A stretch of DNA of 39,066 nucleotides from an uncultured Sutterella sp. Lineage in GTDB: Bacteria; Pseudomonadota; Gammaproteobacteria; Burkholderiales; Burkholderiaceae_F. The stretch spans positions 1 through 39,066 of the forward strand of contig URFF01000007.1 of the NCBI GenBank assembly GCA_900546995.1, in the 5' to 3' direction. Positions 16,438 through 24,179 of the stretch are shown one piece after another. Both the position numbers and the translations under genes were made by a program. Position 1 is the stretch's first letter. Each line of letters begins with the position of its first letter. Under the pieces are notes generated by a model. That model was not told the origin of the DNA. It ran no database searches and saw only the letters and a program-made list of their open reading frames with translations.

Positions 16438-17727
16438 TTAGAAGCGATACTGAGCTTGGAAGCCGACGAGATAAGCATCAAGCGATTGGTATTCGCCAAT
16501 CTTTTGACCATTATCATAAAGATCCATGTCGCCAACACCCATCAAATAAGTAGCGCCCATATCGAATTGGAGTTGCTTATTGAAGTGGTAGGTTGCACCC
16601 AAGGACAACCAGAGGCGATCCGTATCCGGAATCACAGCCATACGGGTCGTTTGATCATCAATCGGGCTTGTTTCGTAAGCGATACCGCCGCGAACCGTGA
16701 AGGCGTCATTGATGCGATAGTCAGCACCAACGGAGAAGAGCCATGTGTCCTGCCATTTGTTCTGGATATCGTACTGACCTAGAGCACCCAACATTTGTGT
16801 GACAGAACCAGGAAGTGTTACTCCAATGCTACCGAGAGATCCAAGCAATCCCGTTAAGCCTGAGGTATCGTTCTTGATCGTCAGAGTGTCAAAGTTGGAC
16901 CAATTAGCCCAACGAATCAAGCCAGACAAACGTAAATCGGGCGTGGCTTCCCAAGTACCCGTCAACATCACGGTATCCGGTGTTTTTACCGTCGCAGAAG
17001 ACGGCAACGTAAGACCAAACTGCATGGGGCTATTAACAGAAAGATTAAAATCACCCTCTGCGTTATGTTCGATTGCGGAACGGTAAGCTAAACCGAAACG
17101 CAATGTATCCGTCGGGCTAATCATCAACCCCAAATTGAAGCCCCAATCCCAGCTGTCGGCGTCAATTTCACCGTGGATACCCTGCATAACACCCATACCT
17201 AAGTCAGCTTTAGCATATTGCACGGACACACCGGCGCCCACGCTGATCAAATCATTGACCTTCCAGGCAATGTTGGGGTTCATGTCAAAGGTATAAATCT
17301 TGGCATTGGTACCACGATGTTGACCCCACCAATTCTTATCGTACTCAGTACCCATACCGTAGGGAACCGACATGGCAAAGCCCAACCAAAGGTTGTCATT
17401 GACTTGGTGGGTGACGTAGCCTGTCGGAATGGCTTGACCCTTTAAACGACCGTTTTCAGATTGACCATTCACTCCATCGATGTCAGCATTTAAAGCGATC
17501 CACGTGAAACCAGCTTGAACACGGGTCCCTTCCAAAAGGGTCATACCGGCGGGGTTGTAGTGCACTGCGGACAAATCATCGCCAACAATACCGGCACCAG
17601 CGTAGGCACGACCAAGGCCCAAAGAGGATTGTTCCGTTAATTGGAAACCGGCGGCATAAGCCGTGGAAACAGCCAACGCTGCACCGGTCAACACCAACGC
17701 AGCAGCACTCTTTTGCATAAATGACAT
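16438..17727 (-). CDS. fadL: FadL/OmpP1/TodX outer-membrane transporter
   Basis: Outer-membrane beta-barrel that takes up long-chain fatty acids or other hydrophobic compounds. The 429-residue precursor has a signal peptide with probable cleavage after AYA (25/26). Mature AGFQLTEQSSLGLGRAYAG is a typical FadL/OmpP1 N-terminal plug region, NPAGM (58-62) is the family signature, and the protein ends in Phe (QAQYRF), as needed for barrel assembly. Substrate cannot be read from sequence; there are no neighbouring fatty-acid or aromatic degradation genes. GGAG lies about 10 nt before the ATG. An unusual repeat-containing promoter lies upstream. Confidence 0.92.
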   Translation of the reverse strand: MSFMQKSAAALVLTGAALAVSTAYAAGFQLTEQSSLGLGRAYAGAGIVGDDLSAVHYNPAGMTLLEGTRVQAGFTWIALNADIDGVNGQSENGRLKGQAIPTGYVTHQVNDNLWLGFAMSVPYGMGTEYDKNWWGQHRGTNAKIYTFDMNPNIAWKVNDLISVGAGVSVQYAKADLGMGVMQGIHGEIDADSWDWGFNLGLMISPTDTLRFGLAYRSAIEHNAEGDFNLSVNSPMQFGLTLPSSATVKTPDTVMLTGTWEATPDLRLSGLIRWANWSNFDTLTIKNDTSGLTGLLGSLGSIGVTLPGSVTQMLGALGQYDIQNKWQDTWLFSVGADYRINDAFTVRGGIAYETSPIDDQTTRMAVIPDTDRLWLSLGATYHFNKQLQFDMGATYLMGVGDMDLYDNGQKIGEYQSLDAYLVGFQAQYRF

Positions 17728-17839
17728 TTATTTTTCTCTCCGTTAAGATAAAAAGAGATTAGGCTCTTTTCATAAAAAGAACCCCTTTTGCACAAATGGA
17801 GAGAATTTTGAAGAGAAAATCCCCAATATTTGATGACTT

Positions 17840-17876
17840 TTTATAGGTGTAAACCCTAATCATACCCTAAAAGGGT
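17840..17876 (-). promoter_or_regulatory. Candidate activator-dependent fadL promoter
   Basis: On the minus strand TATAAA (17845-17840) can serve as -10. The -35 region is occupied by two copies of TTAGGGT (17870-17864 and 17859-17853), exactly 11 bp apart; an inverted AGGGT on the plus strand (17872-17876) adds a third partial copy. Direct repeats with 11-bp period at the -35 position are typical of OmpR-family response-regulator boxes, and such a regulator is encoded 590 bp away. The link is inference. Confidence 0.4.
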
Positions 17877-17896
17877 CTAATGACTTTCGAAAAAAT

Positions 17897-18310
17897 CTAA
17901 TCCGAATAAATGGGGCGATACTGACGAAGCCGAACCCAACCGATGGCAATGCGATAAGCCACCCAAATCCCCAGCACAATAAATCCGACAAACCAGATAA
18001 TCGGACCAACCACAATCACTGTCAAGAAAAAACCAGCCAAGGCGACCAAAACGGTCCAAATCATGCCGTACCAAAATGTTCTGATCTGCCAAGAAAAATG
18101 CGATTCCAAAAAGGTTCCGCGAGCATCGGGCGCCATGATGTAATTCAAAACCACCGCGGCAATCGAGGGCCATCCAAATAAAAAAGCCGAAAGAATCGTC
18201 CCACCGGTCATCAACCCAATGACGATACTGAGGCCATGCAAGATATAGACCAGTTGTGTGGTAAAAAGTAAGCTTTTTTTAGGGCCTTCATACGGGGATA
18301 GTTCTGTCAT
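17897..18310 (-). CDS. DUF4870 family membrane protein
   Basis: A 137-residue inner-membrane protein with three or four hydrophobic segments (about 17-36, 40-57, 81-98, 100-121). The family-typical stretch RGTFLESHFSWQIRTFWYG (64-82) and the motif VAYRIAIGW near the end place it in the DUF4870-type family common in proteobacteria. Function unknown. The ribosome binding site is weak. It diverges from the two-component system across 156 bp and lies upstream of fadL in the same direction, with no good terminator between them. Confidence 0.8.
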   Translation of the reverse strand: MTELSPYEGPKKSLLFTTQLVYILHGLSIVIGLMTGGTILSAFLFGWPSIAAVVLNYIMAPDARGTFLESHFSWQIRTFWYGMIWTVLVALAGFFLTVIVVGPIIWFVGFIVLGIWVAYRIAIGWVRLRQYRPIYSD

Positions 18311-18466
18311 TACCGATTCTCATCACAAGGTTTCATTTATATGGATAAATTAGCATAAAATTCAGAATTTTCTCGGCATTTTCACAAAAAATAATACAAT
18401 TCTTATCAGCGCTTAAAGCTTAGTGCCTTTGAAATTAACCCATACCGCATCCACAAGGAGTTTGCA

Positions 18467-19123
18467 GTGAGATTACTGTTGGTTGAAGACGATCCGATGA
18501 TTGGTGAAAGTGTGCTTGACGGACTCACTGACGAAGGTTACGCCGTTGATTGGGTTCAAGACGGTCATTCGGCACTTCTTGCTTTGCGAACGACAGAATT
18601 TTCGTTGGTTATTCTTGATCTCGGGCTTCCCGGCAAAGATGGAATCCGTGTACTGGAAGAGATGCGCGCGGAACGCAATTTAACCCCGGTTCTCATCACG
18701 ACAGCCAGAGATACGATAGAAGATCGAATCACGGGATTAGACGCTGGCGCAGACGACTATCTCATTAAACCCTTTGACCTTGATGAACTTTTTGCCAGAA
18801 TTCGAGCCCTTTTACGGCGTTCGGCTGGTCGAGCAGAACCCACAATTGAAAGAGGACGTCTATCCATTAAGCCTGCGACCCACGAAGTTACCCTCGATGG
18901 TCAGCCCATTTTGCTCTCCAGCAAAGAATTCGCCCTCTTGATGGCTTTGGCAGAACGACCGGGATTGGTGCTTTCCAGAGCCCAATTGGAGGAAAAACTC
19001 TATAACTGGGATGCCTCCATTGGCAGTAATGCCATCGAGGTACACATCCACCATCTGCGTAAAAAACTCAAAGACAGCGTTATTAAAACGGTACGAGGTG
19101 CTGGTTACACGCTGGAATGCTAA
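18467..19123 (+). CDS. OmpR-family response regulator (QseB/PmrA-like)
   Basis: A 218-residue DNA-binding response regulator. Receiver domain 1-115: acidic pocket Asp8/Asp9, phosphoacceptor Asp51 (LVILDLGLPG), Thr79 and Lys101 (LIKPF). The C-terminal winged helix (about 125-218) carries SSKEFALLMALAERPG, NAIEVHIHHLRKKL and VRGAGYTLE. It resembles the QseB/PmrA/BasR group, but the regulon is unknown. The start is GTG with AAGGAG 7 nt before it. It is followed after 12 nt by its histidine kinase and then by degP, which suggests control of an envelope response. Confidence 0.93.
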   Translation: MRLLLVEDDPMIGESVLDGLTDEGYAVDWVQDGHSALLALRTTEFSLVILDLGLPGKDGIRVLEEMRAERNLTPVLITTARDTIEDRITGLDAGADDYLIKPFDLDELFARIRALLRRSAGRAEPTIERGRLSIKPATHEVTLDGQPILLSSKEFALLMALAERPGLVLSRAQLEEKLYNWDASIGSNAIEVHIHHLRKKLKDSVIKTVRGAGYTLEC

Positions 19124-19135
19124 AAAGGATGGGGT

Positions 19136-20452
19136 ATGTATTCAATCCGTGACCGCCTTTTATGGACATTTTTCGGGGCCTTGATTCTTGCTGGCATTGC
19201 CGCCACCTACATGACCTTCATCTCAGCCCGCGCCGAGGTGGACCGATTCCTCGATACCGAGTTACAACAAATCGCTATCTCCCTGGGTACCCATATCGAT
19301 CGGGAAATGCCACCGGTTATGGCCAGTCCCTCGGACGAACAGGGAATTGTCATTCAAGTCCACAATAAAACGACGCTTAAACGCGAATCTTCAACCGCTA
19401 CAACTGACTTTTTCCCCATCCAGACAGAAACCGGTTTTTCCAACGTCCTTTTTAACGGTCAGGTTTGGCGGATTTACTGCTTTCATGCCAACGATGAGTG
19501 GGTCATCGTCACGGCACAACCTACAAACAATCGAGTTAAATTAGCATTTACTTCCGCATTGCATATTTTGCAGCCGTTGGCACTACTTTTGCCCTTTCTC
19601 ATCATTGCCGTATGGCTCTTGGTAAGCCAGGGACTTGCCAGTCTAAATCGAACAGCCAAAATTGTCTCTACCCGCTCACCAACTTCCATTGAGCCTATTC
19701 CGACAAAAGGGCTACCTCGCGAGGTTCTCCAACTTGTCGATGCGTTAAACACATTATTGGGCAAACTCAAGGAAAGTCTTGAAGCTCAAAAGCGTTTTGC
19801 CTCCGATGCCGCACACGAACTTCGCACACCGCTTACCGCCTTAAAGCTTCAGGTCCAGCTAGCCGAAAGAGCCAAAACGCCAGAAGCCCAGCAAAAGGCT
19901 TTCACTCGACTTCATGCAGGTATCGATCGTGCAACAGGCTTAGTCCAGCAATTATTAATCATTGCTCGATTAGACCCAGACGCTCATAAAAAACCTTTTG
20001 TGGATGTTGCACTGGATCAAGTGATCAGCTCGGTCGCTGACGAACTCACTGTTTTAGCTCAACAGAAAAACATTGTTCTTGAAGTCAACACAGTAAAGAT
20101 ACAAACTCAGGGTATGGAAGATGCTCTGAAACTTTTAGTCACTAACCTAACGGATAATGCCATTCGCTACACACAAGAGGGCGGGCATATCGCTCTGAGT
20201 TTAAATGTCGAAGATAACCATGCCATTATCCGTGTCAGCGATAACGGCCCGGGCATCCGCCCAGAAGAGCGAGAACGCGTTTTTGATCGCTTCTATCGGG
20301 CGCTCGGTACCAAAACCCAAGGCCATGGCTTGGGATTGGCCATTGTCAAACGAATCGTGGAAATTCATCAAGGAAAAATTTCGGTTGAAGATGGTTTGAA
20401 TGGTCGGGGAACGACCATGAAAATTACCCTACCCATACGTGAAGCCACCTAG
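19136..20452 (+). CDS. Sensor histidine kinase (QseC/PmrB-like)
   Basis: Inner-membrane partner of the preceding regulator, 438 residues. Two transmembrane helices (about 8-30 and 143-165) enclose a periplasmic sensor region of about 110 residues. HAMP-like linker to about 215; dimerisation/phosphotransfer H-box with His227 (FASDAAHELRTPLTALK); N-box LVTNLTDNAIRYT; G1 box VSDNGPGI; F-box FDRFYRA; G2 box GHGLGLAIVKRI. All catalytic motifs are intact. AAGGATGGGG precedes the ATG. The signal sensed is not evident from the sequence. Confidence 0.93.
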   Translation: MYSIRDRLLWTFFGALILAGIAATYMTFISARAEVDRFLDTELQQIAISLGTHIDREMPPVMASPSDEQGIVIQVHNKTTLKRESSTATTDFFPIQTETGFSNVLFNGQVWRIYCFHANDEWVIVTAQPTNNRVKLAFTSALHILQPLALLLPFLIIAVWLLVSQGLASLNRTAKIVSTRSPTSIEPIPTKGLPREVLQLVDALNTLLGKLKESLEAQKRFASDAAHELRTPLTALKLQVQLAERAKTPEAQQKAFTRLHAGIDRATGLVQQLLIIARLDPDAHKKPFVDVALDQVISSVADELTVLAQQKNIVLEVNTVKIQTQGMEDALKLLVTNLTDNAIRYTQEGGHIALSLNVEDNHAIIRVSDNGPGIRPEERERVFDRFYRALGTKTQGHGLGLAIVKRIVEIHQGKISVEDGLNGRGTTMKITLPIREAT

Positions 20453-20579
20453 CTTTGTTACAAATAACGGGGGATCGAAACAACCCGAAAAACAAATTCC
20501 GACGTTTTTTCTTTATCGTTTCACTAATATCATTTGCAATGAGAAATATTCTATTTTGAGTTATTTTGGAGATTTCTAA

Positions 20580-22022
20580 ATGCGTAAAGGTTTTGCTTTC
20601 AAATCGGCCATTTTAGCCAGCACTGTGATGGCGGCACTGGCTTTTATGCCGGCTGCCAATGCTCAGCTTTCTTTTCTGTCAAACGATGACAGTAACGCCC
20701 AAACTCAAGTTCAAACATTGCCTGACTTTACAAAACTGGTGGAAGAAAACGGTAAGGGGGTCGTGAATATTTCAACGATTCGTAACGCTCGCACGAAAAC
20801 CGTTGCGAATCCTTTCCCCGGACTTGATGATCGAACCGCAGAACTTTTCCGCCGTTTTGGCTTCCCGATTGTGCCATTTGGACCTCAAGAACAACGTATT
20901 CCAGAGCAACGCGGCACCGGGTCCGGCTTCATCATTTCCTCTGACGGTCTGATCCTCACCAATGCGCACGTTGTTGAAGGCGCTGACGAACTTCGCATTC
21001 GCCTTACCGATAACCGTGAATTTCAAGGCAAAGTGTTGGGGTTGGATAAAAAAACCGATATTGCCGTAGTGAAAATTGAGGCTAAGAATTTACCCGTTCT
21101 GAAAATCGGCTCTTCCGAAAACTTGAAAGTCGGCGAATGGGTTGCAGCTATCGGCTCTCCGTTCGGCTTGGATAATACCGTTACCGCAGGGATCGTATCC
21201 GCTAAAAGTCGTGCTTTACCCAGTGAAGAATATGTGCCGTTCATTCAAACTGACGTCGCAGTTAACCCCGGCAACTCCGGTGGTCCGCTCTTTAATATGA
21301 AAGGAGAGGTTGTCGGCATTAACTCACAAATCTTTTCCACCTCTGGTGGTTTCATGGGATTGTCGTTTTCCATTCCGATTGACTTAGCCATCCAAATCAA
21401 GGATCAGTTAATTGAAAATGGTCGTGTGATTCGCGGCCGTATCGGTGTTGGCATTCAAAGCGTGACTCAAGACCTAGCAGAAGCTTTCGGAATGAAGAGT
21501 CCTCGCGGTGCTGTCATTACGCAACTCGAAAAGGGGCAACCCGGTGAAAAAGCCGGTTTACAGGTTGGCGATATTGTCATTGCGTTAAATGGTCATGAAA
21601 TCAAGAGTGCCAATGAGTTACCCGTTCGCATTTCTGCTATGAAACCGGGAACCAAGGCTGAATTAACGGTTCTTCGTGATGGTAAAGAAAAGAAGGTCAC
21701 TGTTACCGTTGCAGAGACTCCCAGCGATGAGGCCACTCCTGTTGACAGCAAACAAGCCCAAGGTAAACTCGGTGTTTCCGTTCGGGCACTCAACGCTGAA
21801 GAACTCAAAGAACTGGAGCTTCCCAATGGGTTGTTAGTCACGGATGTTCGCGGTGCGGCAGCTCGGGCTGGTTTAATGCCACGCGATATCATTATCAGTG
21901 CCAACGGGAAGTCTGTGAAGACAACGAGCGATTTAATCAACGCTGTCAAGAAGGCCGATAAGGTCGCTTTGTTGGTTCAACGTCAAACCTCTCGTATCTT
22001 TATCGCTGTTGACCTGAAGTAG
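20580..22022 (+). CDS. degP: Periplasmic serine protease DegP/MucD (Do family)
   Basis: Protease-chaperone that degrades misfolded envelope proteins. The 480-residue precursor has a signal peptide ending near ANA (28). A trypsin-like domain follows with catalytic His130 (LTNAHVV), Asp160 (KTDIAVV) and Ser233 (NPGNSGGPL). Two PDZ domains lie at about 285-370 and 395-475. GGAG lies 8 nt before the ATG. It follows the two-component genes by 127 nt of AT-rich DNA that may hold its own promoter; I cannot identify a sure sigma-E or CpxR site there. Position after an OmpR-type system suggests, but does not prove, regulation by it. Confidence 0.94.
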   Translation: MRKGFAFKSAILASTVMAALAFMPAANAQLSFLSNDDSNAQTQVQTLPDFTKLVEENGKGVVNISTIRNARTKTVANPFPGLDDRTAELFRRFGFPIVPFGPQEQRIPEQRGTGSGFIISSDGLILTNAHVVEGADELRIRLTDNREFQGKVLGLDKKTDIAVVKIEAKNLPVLKIGSSENLKVGEWVAAIGSPFGLDNTVTAGIVSAKSRALPSEEYVPFIQTDVAVNPGNSGGPLFNMKGEVVGINSQIFSTSGGFMGLSFSIPIDLAIQIKDQLIENGRVIRGRIGVGIQSVTQDLAEAFGMKSPRGAVITQLEKGQPGEKAGLQVGDIVIALNGHEIKSANELPVRISAMKPGTKAELTVLRDGKEKKVTVTVAETPSDEATPVDSKQAQGKLGVSVRALNAEELKELELPNGLLVTDVRGAAARAGLMPRDIIISANGKSVKTTSDLINAVKKADKVALLVQRQTSRIFIAVDLK

Positions 22023-22044
22023 TCAATCGTTTGATGACAAAAAA

Positions 22045-22075
22045 GCCGCAGGGTTTTATCTCTGCGGCATTTTTA
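22045..22075. terminator. Bidirectional terminator between degP and tetR
   Basis: GCCGCAG (22045-22051) pairs with CTGCGGC (22062-22068) around a 10-nt loop. ATTTTTA follows on the plus strand, and A6 precedes on the plus strand, giving U6 on the other strand. It can stop both degP and the efflux operon. Confidence 0.88.
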
Positions 22076-22089
22076 TAGCTAAAACCAAT

Positions 22090-22683
22090 TTATCTTTCTG
22101 GAGCTGCCCTGCATTTTTCCTCATGGGCGGTATAAAGACGCTTGGCAACTGCTTGACAAATCAGATCCTTATCCAATTCCGGATTATTCAAAACCCGTAG
22201 ACGAATACCGTCAAATGTCGCCATGCGAACCTCCAACTCCGCCTGATCCATCGGATTTGAGGGATCTAAGTTATGGCTTAATTTCATTAAGTGCTCTCGA
22301 GCCTTAGCATCAGCCTTGGTTAACACTCCTCTGAGCACTGGATCGTGAGCCGCTTCATTAAGCAGTTCAAGATAAATCCGAACACGCTCCTCGGAAAGCA
22401 TCGGCAAGAGAATTTTTCGCATGTTTTTTAGCGTTCCCTCATAACTATCCAAACTGCTTTGGATAGTATAGGTATCACGATAGAACTCTTCGAGTCCTCG
22501 AGCCGTCACCTCCTCAATAATGGCAAGCTTACTCGGGAAGTAATTGTAGATATGCCCGGTACTCATACCGAATTCTCGGGCAATATCCACCATGCTCGTG
22601 GCATGAAAGCCTCGAGACATAAAACACCGTTTGGCTGCTTCAATAATCTCTTCCCGACGTTGTTGCGTCAGATCTTTCTTCAT
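22090..22683 (-). CDS. TetR-family regulator at the end of the efflux operon
   Basis: A 197-residue TetR/AcrR-type repressor. The N-terminal helix-turn-helix domain (about 11-57) has the family pattern REEIIEAAKRCFMSRGFHATSMVDIA then STGHIYNYFPSK. The rest is a helical ligand-binding and dimerisation region. The ATG overlaps the stop of the outer-membrane channel gene (ATGA, 22680-22683), so it is translated from the efflux mRNA. Two TetR-type palindromes upstream of the first gene suggest that it represses its own operon. AcrR-type regulators of RND pumps are more often transcribed divergently; here the gene is last. Confidence 0.92.
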   Translation of the reverse strand: MKKDLTQQRREEIIEAAKRCFMSRGFHATSMVDIAREFGMSTGHIYNYFPSKLAIIEEVTARGLEEFYRDTYTIQSSLDSYEGTLKNMRKILLPMLSEERVRIYLELLNEAAHDPVLRGVLTKADAKAREHLMKLSHNLDPSNPMDQAELEVRMATFDGIRLRVLNNPELDKDLICQAVAKRLYTAHEEKCRAAPER

Positions 22684-24179
22684 TGCTTGGCGGCTCCATC
22701 AGCAGAAGAGCTCTCCGTGCTTTTTACAACCACTGGGTCAACCGATTTTGATTGATCTTCCAGTTTATGTTCCTTTTGATCAACCGCACCGCCACCCAAG
22801 GTCTTGTAAAGCGTCACCAAACTCATTGCCCGGGCTTGCTGAGCAACCGTCAACTGTGTTTGAGCACTGACATACTCCCGTTGGGAATCCAAAACCGTAA
22901 GGAAACTTTCAGACCCATAACGATAGCGGGCCTGAGCCAATTCATAAGCCTTCTTCGTTGAGTCAGCCAAGTCAGAAATAGCGGCTAATTCCGCTTCAAT
23001 GGTTCCTTCGGTAGCTAGTGCATTGGCCACTTCACTGAACGCGGTTTGAATGGCCTTTTCGTAGTTTGCGACAGCGATATCGCGATCGGCTTCTGATACA
23101 CGCAACGTGGCCCAATTAGCGCCACCAGTGAAAATCGGTAGTGAAACGGAAGGCGCAAAATTCCACATACGGGTACCGCCGTCAAAGAGATCACTTAACT
23201 CCGTTGAACCCGTTCCACCACTGGCAACCAATGTAATTCGGGGGAAGAAATTCGCGCGAGCCGCTCCGATGTTGGCATTTGCAGCCATCAAGCTATATTC
23301 AGCCTGGGCGATATCGGGACGGTTCAGCAGCACTTCCGACGGTACCCCATTAGGCAACATCGCGGCCATGGTCACCACTTCAGCTTTTTGCGGCAACAAC
23401 TCTTCCGGCACGTTAGTGCCAACGAGCAAATTCAGCGCATTGATATCTTGCGCCACAGCCCGCTGAGACGATGCGTAAGAGGATTGAGCCGAAGCAAGCA
23501 TTGACTTGGCCTGGTTCAATTCCAGTAAATTAATGGCACCAGCCTTGTAACTTGCCTCAGTTAGCTGATAGGACTTCGTCTGACTGTCAAGCGTTTCTTT
23601 GGCAAATTGCAGCAGTGAGCGGTCCGCACCAAGTTGCAACCACAAGTTCGCCGTTTCAGCAATCAATGTCACGCGTGAGCTCTTACGAGCCTCTTCTGTC
23701 GCGAAATATTCGTTTAGGGCTTCTTCGCTTAAGCTACGAATCCGTCCGAAAAGATCAATTTCGTACGAAGCCATCGCCAAATTGGCCGAATAGACATGCG
23801 AGACCGTATCACGCCCTGTTGTGCTCAACGTTCTAGGTGTTCCAGAGTGCTCTCCACCACCCGTGGCAGAGATACTCGGTAAGAAATTCGAGCGCTGAAT
23901 ATTATAGGCATAACGCATGCGATCAACGTTAAGCATCGCCACTCGATAATCACGATTGTTATCCAACATTAATTGAATAACTTGGCGCAAGCGCGGATCA
24001 GTGAAAAATTCCTGCCAATCGGGCAATGCCTGTTGGTTCACCTTCGCATTGGCATAAGCCTCGCCAGCAGGCCATGACGCCGCAATAGGCGCTTCTGGCC
24101 GTTCGTAGCTAGGCGCCATGGACATACAACCTGTCAATGCCAGTGCCGCCACCAAGGGCAAAAGTTTAAGAGATTTCAT
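22680..24179 (-). CDS. Outer-membrane efflux channel lipoprotein (OprM/NodT type)
   Basis: Outer-membrane exit channel of the tripartite efflux system, 499 residues. N-terminal lipoprotein signal with lipobox LTGC and lipidated Cys18. The two-fold repeated TolC-like architecture is visible: FTDPRLRQVIQLMLDNNRDYRVA in the first half, and LLNRPDIAQAEYSLMAANANIGAARANFFPRITL at the start of the second. The last 35 residues are hydrophilic and charged and extend beyond the usual end of the barrel part. Its ATG directly abuts the stop codon of the pump gene, and its stop overlaps the tetR start. Confidence 0.94.
   Translation of the reverse strand: MKSLKLLPLVAALALTGCMSMAPSYERPEAPIAASWPAGEAYANAKVNQQALPDWQEFFTDPRLRQVIQLMLDNNRDYRVAMLNVDRMRYAYNIQRSNFLPSISATGGGEHSGTPRTLSTTGRDTVSHVYSANLAMASYEIDLFGRIRSLSEEALNEYFATEEARKSSRVTLIAETANLWLQLGADRSLLQFAKETLDSQTKSYQLTEASYKAGAINLLELNQAKSMLASAQSSYASSQRAVAQDINALNLLVGTNVPEELLPQKAEVVTMAAMLPNGVPSEVLLNRPDIAQAEYSLMAANANIGAARANFFPRITLVASGGTGSTELSDLFDGGTRMWNFAPSVSLPIFTGGANWATLRVSEADRDIAVANYEKAIQTAFSEVANALATEGTIEAELAAISDLADSTKKAYELAQARYRYGSESFLTVLDSQREYVSAQTQLTVAQQARAMSLVTLYKTLGGGAVDQKEHKLEDQSKSVDPVVVKSTESSSADGAAKQ

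Noticed and set aside
20470..20505. Possible sigma-E-type promoter (GAAACA, 15 bp, TCCGAC) before degP
   Set aside because: The match to the GAACTT/TCTGA-type consensus is too weak, and the distance to the gene is unremarkable. A start-site map would be needed.
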